Shown: positions 29,182 through 37,958 of the stretch, in pieces
How positions within the stretch are numbered: the first letter of the stretch is position 1
How the letters are laid out: every line of letters begins with the position of its first letter
Source: Caulobacteraceae bacterium
GTDB lineage: Bacteria > Pseudomonadota > Alphaproteobacteria > Caulobacterales > Caulobacteraceae
NCBI GenBank assembly: GCA_027489335.1
Contig: JAIXZX010000011.1
Span: forward strand, 1 to 64,000
DNA: 64,000 nt
Reading direction: 5' to 3'
The notes under the pieces: generated by a model
Databases searched by the model: none
What the model saw: only the letters and a program-made list of their open reading frames with translations
What the model was told of the DNA's origin: nothing
Program-made: the position numbers and the translations under genes

Positions 29182-30141
29182 TCAGAGACCCGAACGGCCG
29201 ATGGCGTAGAAGCGGGCCGCCCGGCGGGCCCGAAGTTCGTCGGCAGAGAGGGCGGCCAGACTGTCCAGCTCCTCCTCCAGCACGTCGCCCAGGGTCTGCA
29301 GCATGGCCTCGCGGTCGGAATGGGCGCCGCCGGCCGGCTCGGGCACAATCCGGTCGACGATCTTCATCTTCAGCAGATCCTGAGCCGAGATCTTCATCGC
29401 CTTGGCGGCCTCTTCGGCGGTGCGCGACCCCCGCCACAGGATGGAGTTGGCGCCCTCCGGCGAGATTACCGAATAGATGGCGTGTTCCAGGATCAGCACC
29501 CGGTTGCCCGAGGCGATGGCGATGGCGCCGCCGGAACCGCCCTCTCCGCTGACCACGCAGATCATCGGCACACCCAGGGTCAGGCAGCGCTGGGTCGAGC
29601 GGGCGATCGCCTCGGCCACGCCGCGCTCCTCACTGCCCACGCCGGGATAGGCGCCGGCGGTGTCGATGAAGCTGATGACCGGCAGGTTGAAGTTCTCCGC
29701 CATGTCCATCAGGCGGATCGCCTTGCGATAGCCTTCGGGACGCGTGGAGCCGAAGTTGTGCTTCACCCGGCTGGCGGTGTCGTGGCCCTTTTCGTGGCCA
29801 AGGATCATCACCGGACGTCCCCGGAACCGGCCAAGGCCGCCGATCAGGGCCTGGTCGTCGGCATATTTGCGGTCGCCCCGGAGCTCGACGAAGTCCTCGA
29901 TCAGGCCCGCCGCATAGTCGACGAAGTGGGGGCGTTCGGGATGGCGGGCGACCTGGGTCTTCTGCCAGGGGTCGAGCTTAGCGTAGGCCTTGACCCGAAG
30001 CTCAGCCGCCCTGGCCCTCAGCGCCTCGATCTCGGAGTCCATGCCGACGCCTTCAGCGGTCTCCGACAGGCGCTGGAGCTCCTCGATCTTGGCTTCGAGC
30101 TCAGCGATGGGGCGCTCGAACTCGAGATAATGTGCGGCCAT
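29182..30141 (-). CDS. accA: Acetyl-CoA carboxylase carboxyltransferase subunit alpha
   Basis: A 319-residue AccA, which together with AccD transfers the carboxyl group from biotin to acetyl-CoA to form malonyl-CoA for fatty acid synthesis. The N-terminal YLEFERPIAELEAKIEEL helix, the crotonase-like core with GGLGRFRGRPVMILGHEKG, and FIDTAGAYPGVGSEERGVAEAIARS plus SGEGGSGGAIAIASGNRVLILEHAIYSVISPEG are all typical. The length matches the family. It is preceded by a promoter candidate. A short GCAAG-N6-CTTGC hairpin lies about 25 bases after the stop. Confidence 0.98.
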   Translation of the reverse strand: MAAHYLEFERPIAELEAKIEELQRLSETAEGVGMDSEIEALRARAAELRVKAYAKLDPWQKTQVARHPERPHFVDYAAGLIEDFVELRGDRKYADDQALIGGLGRFRGRPVMILGHEKGHDTASRVKHNFGSTRPEGYRKAIRLMDMAENFNLPVISFIDTAGAYPGVGSEERGVAEAIARSTQRCLTLGVPMICVVSGEGGSGGAIAIASGNRVLILEHAIYSVISPEGANSILWRGSRTAEEAAKAMKISAQDLLKMKIVDRIVPEPAGGAHSDREAMLQTLGDVLEEELDSLAALSADELRARRAARFYAIGRSGL

Positions 30142-30179
30142 CGAGGTGTCTTGTCCTTGGCTGTGCGCGGAAGCGCGGG

Positions 30180-30208
30180 AAGTTAGGCGGGAACCCGCAC
30201 GGTCACAA
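30180..30208 (-). promoter_or_regulatory. Candidate promoter of accA
   Basis: Reading toward accA, TTGTGA (30208-30203) and TAACTT (30185-30180) are separated by exactly 17 bases. The spacer carries the palindrome GCGGG-AA-CCCGC (30187-30198). The transcript would start about 32 bases before the accA ATG. Upstream of it, CCCTC-N4-GAGGG could end the MscS transcript. Confidence 0.4.
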
Positions 30209-30263
30209 GGGCGCCCTCGCCCGAGGGGAATTGACGCAAGGTCGCCTGTGTTCCCTTGTCCGG

Positions 30264-31310
30264 TCAGGGCGGGCCGGCGAGTGCCGATGGCGCGGTCTCC
30301 TGCCGCGCCTCGGGATCAGGCTCGGGCTCTGGGTCCGGCAGCGGCCTTACGACGTCCTCGGCGGCGTCATTGACCGTAGCCTGCGGCGCCTCGGCCGGCT
30401 GCTGGGCGCTCGGCGTCTTAAGGCCAAGAGCCTCCAGGGCCCCCTCGCCCTCGTGACCGAACAGACTGCGGATGCGCAGATCCTGCTGCGGATAGGGGAT
30501 TTCGATACTCGCCGCACGCAGGGCGTCATCAATGGCCCAGGTATAGGCCGCCAGCATCGCATTGGGCCGTTTGGCCGCGTTGAGGTCTGGCCAGACCAGC
30601 AGCTCGAAATTCAGGGCCGAATCCCCAAAGCCGACTAGCCAGACCTGGGACTTGTGCGCCTCGCTTTCAGGCATGGCGAAGGGCAGCGCCCGGGCGGCCG
30701 CCAGCACGGCGTCGCGCACCTTTTCCTTGTCGGCCCCATAGGCCACCGAGAAGGGGATGTGGATCCGCCGGGTCGCCCCATGCAGGGTCCAGTTGACCAG
30801 GGTCCCCTCAATCAGATGCGAATTGGGGACGATGATGTCGATATTGTCGTTGTTCCGGATCCGGGTGGCCCGAGGGCCGATCTCCTGAACCTGGCCCCGC
30901 TGTCCGCCTTCGAGCTCCACATAGTCCCCGATATTGACCACCCGGTCGAAGATCAGCACCAGGCCGGAAACGAACTCCTTGACCACGCCCTGCAGGCCAA
31001 GACCCACGCCCACGCCCACCGCGCCGGCAAAGATGGCCAGGGACGAGAAGTCGAGGCCGACGGTGGAGAGACCAGCGACCAGGCCGATGATCACCACCCC
31101 GTAGGTGACGAGCTTTTCGACGATATAGAGGGCTGCGCTGCCATACCGGGCGCGGGCGCGAACCCGCCTCAGCCCCTGGGCCGCCACCCAGGCGACCACG
31201 AAGGCCACCAGGATCACCAGGGCGCCAGCGATCACGCCCCCGAGGGTCACGGGGGTTCGGCCAATCGTGAAGAGGATGAACTCCTCAAGGCCTTCGAGTT
31301 CGGTCTGCAT
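30264..31310 (-). CDS. MscS family mechanosensitive ion channel
   Basis: A 348-residue small-conductance mechanosensitive channel homologue. Three transmembrane helices (about 20-40, 65-85 and 90-115) end in the pore-lining Gly/Ala-rich helix FAGAVGVGVGLGLQGVVKEFVSGLVL. The MscS beta domain (VNIGDYVELEGGQRGQVQEIGPRATRIRNNDNIDIIVPNSHLIEG) and the alpha/beta vestibule follow. A Pro/Glu-rich tail of about 60 residues is extra. It opens under membrane tension and releases solutes in hypo-osmotic shock. The ATG directly abuts the xerD stop, so it belongs to the same transcript. Confidence 0.92.
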   Translation of the reverse strand: MQTELEGLEEFILFTIGRTPVTLGGVIAGALVILVAFVVAWVAAQGLRRVRARARYGSAALYIVEKLVTYGVVIIGLVAGLSTVGLDFSSLAIFAGAVGVGVGLGLQGVVKEFVSGLVLIFDRVVNIGDYVELEGGQRGQVQEIGPRATRIRNNDNIDIIVPNSHLIEGTLVNWTLHGATRRIHIPFSVAYGADKEKVRDAVLAAARALPFAMPESEAHKSQVWLVGFGDSALNFELLVWPDLNAAKRPNAMLAAYTWAIDDALRAASIEIPYPQQDLRIRSLFGHEGEGALEALGLKTPSAQQPAEAPQATVNDAAEDVVRPLPDPEPEPDPEARQETAPSALAGPP

Positions 31311-32231
31311 TCAGCGCTTACGCCCCAAAGGATGTTTGGTTTCCACGACCTGGCGCAGATGGTCGCCGGCCAGGTGGGTGTAGATCTGCGTGGTGGCGAT
31401 ATCGGCGTGCCCCAGCAGGGTCTGGACGACCCGCAGGTCGGCGCCGCCTTCCAACAGGTGGGTCGCAAAGGCGTGACGCAGGACGTGCGGGCTGACCCGG
31501 GCCGGGTCGATGCCGGCGTCGGCGGCGGCCTCGTCCATGAGCTGCGCCAGTCGCCTGGGCGTCAGGCGTCCGCCCTTGCCTCGGGATGGAAACAGCCAGG
31601 GATTGGCGGCGTCCCCCTTGGGAAGGAAGGTCTTGCGGACCTCCAGATAGGCCTTCACCGCCGCGCGCGCCGTCGCGTTCAGGGGCGCCAGCCGTTCCTT
31701 GCCCCCCTTGCCCTTGACGATCAGATAGGCCGGGTCTCGGGCCAGAATGGCCAGGGGCAGGGCTGTCAGCTCCGAGACCCGCAAGCCGGACGCGTAAAGC
31801 AGCTCCACCATGCAGGCCAGGCGCAGGCCCTGGGCGCCGTCCTTGGCTGCGGCGGCGGCGATCAGAGCGTCCACCTCGGCGCGCTCCAGGGTTCGCGGCA
31901 GGGGTCGACCCTTGCGCGGCGCGTCCACCCGGCGGGACGGGTCATCGGTCCGCCAGCCCTCTCCAAGGACGAAGCGGTAGAACTGGCGCACGCTGGCGCG
32001 CCGCCGGGCCGCCGTGGCCGGGGCGAGGCCCCGCTCGCCGAGGGCGGCGAAATAGGACTCCACCGCCTCGGCGCTGGCCTCGGCGAGACTGCTTCCCTGC
32101 CCCGCCAGAAAGGCCTGAGCGTCGGCCAGATCCTTGCCATAGGCGGTCAGGGTGTTGCGGGCTGCGGCCCGCTCCACCGCCATCATCTCGAGAAAGGCCT
32201 CGACCCAGCCTTCGGTGGTCTGGGCGCTCAT
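31311..32231 (-). CDS. xerD: Tyrosine recombinase XerD
   Basis: A 306-residue XerD-type recombinase that, with XerC, resolves chromosome dimers at dif near the terminus. The N-terminal SAM-like DNA-binding domain is followed by the catalytic domain with Arg in ASGLRVSELTAL, Lys in VKGKGGKERLAPL, the HxxR box HVLRHAFATHLLEGG, His in LLGHADIATTQ and the nucleophile Tyr in TQIYTHL. The size fits XerC/XerD and not an integrase. It is not flanked by att-like repeats or phage genes, and its neighbours are the conserved accA-mscS run. Its start overlaps the stop of the upstream gene as ATGA. Confidence 0.92.
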   Translation of the reverse strand: MSAQTTEGWVEAFLEMMAVERAAARNTLTAYGKDLADAQAFLAGQGSSLAEASAEAVESYFAALGERGLAPATAARRRASVRQFYRFVLGEGWRTDDPSRRVDAPRKGRPLPRTLERAEVDALIAAAAAKDGAQGLRLACMVELLYASGLRVSELTALPLAILARDPAYLIVKGKGGKERLAPLNATARAAVKAYLEVRKTFLPKGDAANPWLFPSRGKGGRLTPRRLAQLMDEAAADAGIDPARVSPHVLRHAFATHLLEGGADLRVVQTLLGHADIATTQIYTHLAGDHLRQVVETKHPLGRKR

Positions 32232-33547
32232 CTCAGGGCCAGCAGGCCTTCGACCGCATACGCCCGGGCATGGTCATGGAGGCCGGCGGCGGCCAGGGCG
32301 CTGATGATGCGCGCGCGGTCAGCCGCTGCAGGACCGTTCGGTCCAGCTTCGGCGCTGGTCCACAGAGCCAGCAGCGCCGTCTCGCCGGCAAGCTTGGAAT
32401 GGGCCGCCTGGTCCATGGCGAAGGCGCGCGTCACAGGCGCCTTTGGCTGCGGCAGGGCGAAGGCGGCGAACTCCCCCCTCGCCTGGGGGCTGAACGGGGT
32501 GCCGAGGGCCGCCAGGAGCAGGGCGGCCTCCTGGGCGCGCCGGCGATGACGCGCCTCGCCCACCCCGCCACGCTCCACCAGCCGGTCGAGCGTAGGCGCG
32601 TCCTGCCGGTCGGCGGCCGCGGCGATCAGGGCGTCGAGCAGGGCCAGATCCAGGGCGTCAGGTTGGGGCGCATCGTCCTGGGCCAGGGCGCTGCGCACCC
32701 CCTCGGCCAGGGCCAGATCACCCTGGGCCAGCACGGCCATGGCGGCCGAAACCGGACCATCGCCCGCAATCATCGGCCAGCGCGCCTGTGGCGGCGGCGG
32801 ACCGTCCAGAGCGCCAGCCACGCCAGGGCCCGGCTCGGCGCCGCCGAGGTCTAGACTGAGACTGCGAGACAGGGCGAGATCCAACCCATTCCGCAGGGCG
32901 GCGGCGCCTGGATCGCCGGCCCCGGCCAGTTTCGCCCCCATCAGGCGGGCGAAGATTGCGTCGCGCTCCACCCCTTGAGCCAGATCGTAGGTCAGGCGGG
33001 CGGGGGGCTCGCCGGCCCGTGCCTGGCAATAGGCGCGCAGCCGCAGCCAGTAGATCTGGTCACGATCAACGCTGAGGGCCTGGGCGATGTCGCAGGCCTC
33101 CTGGTCCGCGCCCATCAGCAGGGCGGCTTCAGCGGCGACCTGGGACAGGGCGGCGTTGCGATCAAGCCCCCCAGTCCGGCGCAGCACCGCCTGGGCCGAG
33201 TCCGCCTCCCCCAGGGCGATCAGGGCCTCGGCGCGGGCTGCGGCCAGGGCGGGATCGTCTCCGCCGCCTTCAGGCCCGCGGGCGCCTGTGGCCAACACGG
33301 CGCGCGCCAGCGCCGAGCCGGCTGGCGACAGGGGCTTCTGGGCGAGCAGCGGCAGGACCGTCCGCGCCGTGGCGGCCGAGGCGCCCTTCCAGAGGTCGGA
33401 ACCGAGACCGGTCTCGCGCCCGGCGGCTGAAAACAGGTCGGGGGCCGGCAGCATGACGCTCTCCACAGACTGGGCGGCGGCAGCGCCAGGCCCGGCGGCA
33501 GCGAAGAGCGCAAGGCTGACAAGGAGGAAGGGTCTGAACTTCAGCAT
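32228..33547 (-). CDS. Secreted helical-repeat protein of unknown function
   Basis: A 439-residue protein that I do not recognise by name. A signal peptide (MLKFRPFLLVSLALFAAAGPGAAAA/QS) directs it to the periplasm. The rest is Ala/Leu-rich with repeated helical pairs such as AAARAEALIALGEADSAQAVLRR and AALSQVAAEAALLMGADQEACDIAQAL, which look like degenerate TPR or SEL1-like repeats. Such repeats normally mediate protein-protein contacts. It is the first gene of the run leading through xerD and MscS and overlaps xerD by four bases, so it is expressed with a recombinase for reasons that are not apparent. Only two cysteines are present. Confidence 0.8.
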   Translation of the reverse strand: MLKFRPFLLVSLALFAAAGPGAAAAQSVESVMLPAPDLFSAAGRETGLGSDLWKGASAATARTVLPLLAQKPLSPAGSALARAVLATGARGPEGGGDDPALAAARAEALIALGEADSAQAVLRRTGGLDRNAALSQVAAEAALLMGADQEACDIAQALSVDRDQIYWLRLRAYCQARAGEPPARLTYDLAQGVERDAIFARLMGAKLAGAGDPGAAALRNGLDLALSRSLSLDLGGAEPGPGVAGALDGPPPPQARWPMIAGDGPVSAAMAVLAQGDLALAEGVRSALAQDDAPQPDALDLALLDALIAAAADRQDAPTLDRLVERGGVGEARHRRRAQEAALLLAALGTPFSPQARGEFAAFALPQPKAPVTRAFAMDQAAHSKLAGETALLALWTSAEAGPNGPAAADRARIISALAAAGLHDHARAYAVEGLLALR

Positions 33548-33575
33548 GGCTCACCTTAGACCGGCTTGAGCATCG

Positions 33576-33605
33576 GTCATGCACTCTGTGCGGATTTTAC
33601 ATGAC
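33576..33605. promoter_or_regulatory. Spaced dyad GTCATG-N18-CATGAC
   Basis: Two 6-base half-sites in inverted orientation flank an AT-rich stretch in the 111-base gap between the divergent helical-repeat gene and the aldehyde dehydrogenase gene. The spacing puts the half-sites on similar faces of the helix. A regulator site is possible; chance is not excluded. Confidence 0.2.
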
Positions 33606-33658
33606 AGCCCCGAGGTAAACCCAGCTTCACTGGCGTCAAACCCAGACGCGAGGCCCCC

Positions 33659-35104
33659 ATGACCACGTCCGCAGAGCCTACCCGTGATGACATGCAACGT
33701 ATCCTCGAGCGCCAGAAGGCCGCCCAGCTGGCTGAGGGGCCGCCCTCTGAGCAAGTGAGACTGGCGCGGCTCGACCGCTGCATCGATTTGCTCGTCGACC
33801 ATGCCGAGGAGATCGCCGACGCCATCAATGACGACTTCGGCTCCCGCTCCAAGGCGGTCACCGGCCTGACCGACATCGCCGCCTCCATCGGCCCGCTCAA
33901 ACACGCCAAGTCCCACCTGCGGAAATGGATGGCGCCGGAAAAGCGCAAGACGACGCCCGCCATCCTCGGCCTATTCGGGGCCAAGGCGCAGCTGCAGTTT
34001 CAGCCCAAGGGCGTGGTGGGCGTGATCAGCCCCTGGAACTTCCCAGTGAACCTGACCTTCGGGCCGCTGGCCGGCATTCTGGCGGCAGGCAACCGGGCGA
34101 TGATCAAGCCCTCGGAATTCACACCCAAGACCTCGGACCTGATGAAGGCCATGTTCGCCAAGGCCTTCAGCGAGGACGAGATCGCCGTCTTCACCGGCGG
34201 CCCCGACGTCGGCCGCGCCTTCTCAGGCCTGGCCTTCGACCACCTCATCTATACTGGCGGCACGGCGGTGGCCCGCCATGTCATGCGCGCGGCCGCCGAC
34301 AATCTGGTGCCGCTGACCCTGGAGCTGGGCGGCAAGAGCCCGGTGATCCTGTCGGAAGGCGCCGATATGGGCCTGGCCGCAGCCCGCATCATGGCGGGCA
34401 AGACCCTGAATGCCGGTCAGATCTGTCTGGCCCCCGACTATGTCCTGGCGCCCGAGGGCCAGGTCGGCGCTTTCGTGGAGGAGGCCCGGGGCGCGGTGGC
34501 CCGCATGTTCCCGACCCTAAAGGACAATCCCGACTACACCGCCATCATCGCCCAGAACCACTATGAGCGGATCACCGGCTATATCGAGGACGCCCGGGCC
34601 AAGGGCGCCGAGGTGGTCGAGCTCAATCCCGCCGGCGAGGACTTCAGTCAGCAGCCCTATCGCAAGATCCCGCCGACCCTGATCCTCAACCCCACCGACG
34701 ACATGACCGTCATGCAGGAGGAGATCTTCGGCCCGGTCCTGCCGGTGAAGACCTATCGCGGAACGCAGGCGGCCATCGACTATGTGAACAGCCGCGAGCG
34801 GCCCCTGGCGCTCTACTGGTTCGGGACTGACGAGGCCGAAAAGGAGAAGGTGCTGGCCCACACCACGTCGGGCGGGGCCACGGTCAATGACGTGATCTTC
34901 CACGTGGCTCAGGAAGAGCTGCCTTTCGGCGGCGTCGGTCCCTCGGGCATGGGGTCCTATCACGGCCACGACGGCTTCAAGGAATTCAGCCATCGGAAGT
35001 CGGTCTACAGCCAGCTGAAGAAGGACATAGGACCCCTTCAGCGGATGCGGCCGCCCTATGGTCCGGCCATCGCCGGCTATCTCAAGGGCGCGGTGAAGCG
35101 CTGA
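33659..35104 (+). CDS. Aldehyde dehydrogenase, coniferyl aldehyde dehydrogenase-like
   Basis: A 481-residue NAD(P)+-dependent aldehyde dehydrogenase. Seen are the cofactor-binding ISPWNFPVNLTFGPLAGILAAGN, the catalytic Glu in LELGGKSPVI near residue 222 and the nucleophilic Cys in NAGQICLAPDY near 256. The C-terminal PFGGVGPSGMGSYHGHDGFKEFSHRKSV belongs to the class-3-like branch that includes coniferyl aldehyde dehydrogenase. It oxidises aromatic or fatty aldehydes. Distinction within that branch is not safe from sequence alone. It is monocistronic and converges with the PAS-kinase gene seven bases on. Confidence 0.9.
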   Translation: MTTSAEPTRDDMQRILERQKAAQLAEGPPSEQVRLARLDRCIDLLVDHAEEIADAINDDFGSRSKAVTGLTDIAASIGPLKHAKSHLRKWMAPEKRKTTPAILGLFGAKAQLQFQPKGVVGVISPWNFPVNLTFGPLAGILAAGNRAMIKPSEFTPKTSDLMKAMFAKAFSEDEIAVFTGGPDVGRAFSGLAFDHLIYTGGTAVARHVMRAAADNLVPLTLELGGKSPVILSEGADMGLAAARIMAGKTLNAGQICLAPDYVLAPEGQVGAFVEEARGAVARMFPTLKDNPDYTAIIAQNHYERITGYIEDARAKGAEVVELNPAGEDFSQQPYRKIPPTLILNPTDDMTVMQEEIFGPVLPVKTYRGTQAAIDYVNSRERPLALYWFGTDEAEKEKVLAHTTSGGATVNDVIFHVAQEELPFGGVGPSGMGSYHGHDGFKEFSHRKSVYSQLKKDIGPLQRMRPPYGPAIAGYLKGAVKR

Positions 35105-35111
35105 GCCCGCC

Positions 35112-36113
35112 TCAGCGGACGTCTACCAGATCGAGCATCGGCGCGGTCTCGCCTTCGGCGAGCGGGACATTGACGGTGCAGACCAGGCCCTCGGGTCGGT
35201 GCTCGACGCAGGTCAGGCCGTCGCCGTCTTGACCGAAGCTACGCGCGATCAGGCGCAGGCCAAAGCCCTCGCGCCCGGTGGGCGGCGTAACCGGCGGACC
35301 GCCCGTCTCCTGCCAGAGCAAAGTCATGGTGCGGGCGCCTGAGACGTCATGGGCCAGATTCCAGGAGATGGCGACCTGACCGTTCTCGGCTGAGAGGGCG
35401 CCATACTTGATGGCGTTGGTGGTCAGCTCGTGCAGCACCAGCGACAGGGAGACCGCCTGCTGCGGGCTGAGGAAGACCCGCGGCCCCTCAATGCGGAACC
35501 GCCCGAGGCCTGAGCCCTGATGGGGCGCAAGGGCGCGCTCGACGATGGCGCCCAGGTCGGCGCCCGCCCAGCTTTCGGCCACCAGCACATTGTGGGCCTG
35601 GGCCAGAGCGATCAGCCGTTCGGTCAGGACATTGCGGGTGGCCGGGGCGACGTTGCCCGCCCGAAGGGTATGGTCGACGATCGACTGGACCGTAGCCAGG
35701 GTGTTCTTGATCCGGTGATTGAGTTCGTTGAGCAGCAGGATGCGCTGGTCCTCCGCCAGCTTGGCGGCGGTCTCGTCCCGCAGGAACTTGATCAGTTGCG
35801 GTCGGTCTCCCAGGGTCATGGTCACGCCATTGGCCCAGAAGCGCTCTCCGTCCTGGCGAACGTGCCAGCGGGTGTCCTCGGCGCGTCCGTCCCGATAGGC
35901 CTTGGCCATTTCGGCCTCCGGGGTCCTGGCCGCCACGTCCGGCGCCAGGAACAGCTCGGCGAAAGGCATGCCGATGGCCTCCTCCGGACTGTAGCCGAAT
36001 ATGGTCTGGGCCCCAGGGGACCAAGCCGCGATACGGCCGTCCGGCTCCAGGGTGAAGACCGCATAGTCTCGGGCGTTTTCCACAATGAGGTAGGCCAGGT
36101 CCGGGTCAATCAA
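35112..36113 (-). CDS. PAS-domain HWE/HisKA_2 sensor histidine kinase
   Basis: A 333-residue soluble kinase. A PAS domain (about 8-120: ENARDYAVFTLEPDGRIAAWSPGAQTIFGYSPEEAIGMPF) precedes the phosphoacceptor helix LNELNHRIKNTLATVQSIV (His near residue 131). The HWE-type ATPase follows with LVLHELTTNAIKYGALS and GREGFGLRLI. There is no membrane segment, so the signal is cytoplasmic. PAS lacks the GxNCRFLQ motif of LOV photoreceptors. The start is TTG with AAGGG about 11 bases upstream. No adjacent response regulator is present; the closest lone receiver in the window is at 39442. HWE kinases feed the alphaproteobacterial general stress response in several species. Confidence 0.9.
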   Translation of the reverse strand: MIDPDLAYLIVENARDYAVFTLEPDGRIAAWSPGAQTIFGYSPEEAIGMPFAELFLAPDVAARTPEAEMAKAYRDGRAEDTRWHVRQDGERFWANGVTMTLGDRPQLIKFLRDETAAKLAEDQRILLLNELNHRIKNTLATVQSIVDHTLRAGNVAPATRNVLTERLIALAQAHNVLVAESWAGADLGAIVERALAPHQGSGLGRFRIEGPRVFLSPQQAVSLSLVLHELTTNAIKYGALSAENGQVAISWNLAHDVSGARTMTLLWQETGGPPVTPPTGREGFGLRLIARSFGQDGDGLTCVEHRPEGLVCTVNVPLAEGETAPMLDLVDVR

Positions 36114-36285
36114 GGCGAATGCGCCCTTAAGTTGGTGTCTGGAGCCTCAACGCGCCGAGGGGACCAATAGTCTCCGGCGTAGGTTGGTCATTCTCCAATC
36201 AGTGCGGAATGGGTGGGCTCAGGCCGCCCCGCGGGCCGGAGGTGGTTGGCGCGGCGCGACGGCCTCGTGTAAAGCCTTGCGCCTC

Positions 36286-36834
36286 ATGGATCGCTATGAA
36301 CCCCTTCGAAACCGCACCATCGCCCTGGTGGGCCTGATGGGCGTCGGCAAGTCGAGCGTCGGCCGCAGGCTGGCCAATGCGCTGGAGCTCCCCTTTCGCG
36401 ATGCGGACTCCGAAGTGGAGGCCGCCGCCGGGCGCGCCATCACCGAGATCTTTTCTGAACTGGGCGAGGCCGCGTTCCGGGACGGCGAACGCCGGGTGAT
36501 CCAGCGCCTGCTGGACGAACCGCCCCATGTGCTGGCCACCGGCGGCGGCGCCTTCGTGAATGATGAAACCCGGGCCCTGCTGAAGTCGAAGGCCCTGGTG
36601 GTCTGGCTGCGGGCCGATCTGGAGCTTCTGGCCAGGCGTGTGGGGCGCAAGGACACCCGCCCGCTGCTCAAGGACTCCGATCCTCTCACAGTCCTCAAGG
36701 CCCAGGCCGAACAGCGCTATCCCCTCTACGCCCAGGCCCATGTGGTGGTGGACACAGGTGACACCGCCCACCACGTGACCGTCGCCCAGGTGATTGACGC
36801 CCTGACCGAGCACCTCGCCAAGGAAGGTTCATGA
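36286..36834 (+). CDS. aroK: Shikimate kinase
   Basis: A 182-residue P-loop kinase for the fifth step of aromatic amino acid synthesis. Walker [16 protein letters not shown], the shikimate-binding DADSEVE and FRDGERRVI region, and Walker-B-like [12 protein letters not shown] are present, and the lid Arg lies in RPLL. ATG at 36286 gives the usual length. A frame extending 34 codons upstream is not conserved. The stop overlaps the aroB ATG by four bases, giving the classic aroK-aroB pair. Confidence 0.95.
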   Translation: MDRYEPLRNRTIALVGLMGVGKSSVGRRLANALELPFRDADSEVEAAAGRAITEIFSELGEAAFRDGERRVIQRLLDEPPHVLATGGGAFVNDETRALLKSKALVVWLRADLELLARRVGRKDTRPLLKDSDPLTVLKAQAEQRYPLYAQAHVVVDTGDTAHHVTVAQVIDALTEHLAKEGS

Positions 36835-37958
36835 GCCAGACCGTTACCGTGGGCCTGGGCGACCGGGCCTATGAGGTGCGCATCGGGTCAGGCCTGGTGG
36901 CCGAGGCCGGACGCCATATCCGCCCCCTGCTCAAGCGGGGCCGGACCGCCATCATCAGCGACGAGACGGTCTGGCGGCTGCACGGCGCGATGCTCAGCCA
37001 AGCCCTGTCGGCCGAGGGGATCAGCGCCACGCCGGTGCTGGTTCCAGCCGGCGAGGGCTCCAAGAGCTTCGAAATGCTGGCCCGGGTGAGCGACGACCTG
37101 CTGGCCCTGGAGCTGGACCGCGGCGACCTGATCATCGCCTTCGGCGGCGGGGTGGTCGGCGACCTCGCCGGCTTCGCCGCGGCGATCTACAAGCGCGGCA
37201 TCGATTTCGTACAAATTCCCACAACCCTGCTGGCCCAGGTGGACTCCTCGGTGGGCGGCAAGACAGCCATCGATACGCCGCGCGGCAAGAACCTGATCGG
37301 CGCCTTCCATCAGCCGCGCCTGGTGCTGGCCGACCTGGATGTGCTCTCGACCCTGCCCGCGCGGGAGATTCGGGCCGGCTACGCTGAGATCATCAAGTAT
37401 GGCCTGCTCGGCGACATCGACTTCTTCGCCTGGCTGGAGGCCCATGGGGCTAAAGTCATCGCCCTGGCGCCCGAACCCCTGGCCCTGGCAGTGCGCCGGT
37501 CCGTGGAGATGAAGGCCCAGATCGTGGCCGAGGACGAGCGCGAAGGCGGACGCCGGGCCCTGCTCAACCTGGGCCACACGTTTGGCCACGCCCTGGAAGC
37601 CGAAAGCGGCTACGGCGACGACCTTCTGCATGGCGAGGCCGTAGCCATCGGCATGGCCCAGGCCTTCCGCTATTCCGCCGGCCAAGCGCTCTGCTCACGT
37701 CAGGACGCCGTCCGGGCCGAAGCCGCCATCGCCGCCGTCGGACTGCCAGTGCGCATGGACGCCCTGCCTGGTCATCCGTTCGAAGGTGAAAAGCTCCTGG
37801 CCCACATGGGCCAGGACAAGAAGGCCGAAGGCGGCCGCCTGACCTTCATTCTCCCCCACGCCCTGGGTGACGCCTTTGTCGCCCGGGACGTGGATGCAGG
37901 CTCCATCCTGCAGTTTCTGACCGCGGAGGGCGCCCGCTCGGCCGGCGCGACAGCATGA
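36831..37958 (+). CDS. aroB: 3-dehydroquinate synthase
   Basis: A 375-residue NAD+- and metal-dependent enzyme that converts DAHP to 3-dehydroquinate. NAD-binding [21 protein letters not shown], the [20 protein letters not shown] segment, [10 protein letters not shown] (metal Glu) and [12 protein letters not shown] plus [11 protein letters not shown] (metal His) are all in place. It overlaps aroK upstream and the CNNM-type gene downstream by four bases each, so three genes form one tightly coupled operon. Confidence 0.96.
   Translation: MSQTVTVGLGDRAYEVRIGSGLVAEAGRHIRPLLKRGRTAIISDETVWRLHGAMLSQALSAEGISATPVLVPAGEGSKSFEMLARVSDDLLALELDRGDLIIAFGGGVVGDLAGFAAAIYKRGIDFVQIPTTLLAQVDSSVGGKTAIDTPRGKNLIGAFHQPRLVLADLDVLSTLPAREIRAGYAEIIKYGLLGDIDFFAWLEAHGAKVIALAPEPLALAVRRSVEMKAQIVAEDEREGGRRALLNLGHTFGHALEAESGYGDDLLHGEAVAIGMAQAFRYSAGQALCSRQDAVRAEAAIAAVGLPVRMDALPGHPFEGEKLLAHMGQDKKAEGGRLTFILPHALGDAFVARDVDAGSILQFLTAEGARSAGATA

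Noticed and set aside
31311-32231. Phage or island integrase
   Set aside because: Length, motifs and conserved neighbours fit XerD; no att repeats, tRNA or phage genes are near.
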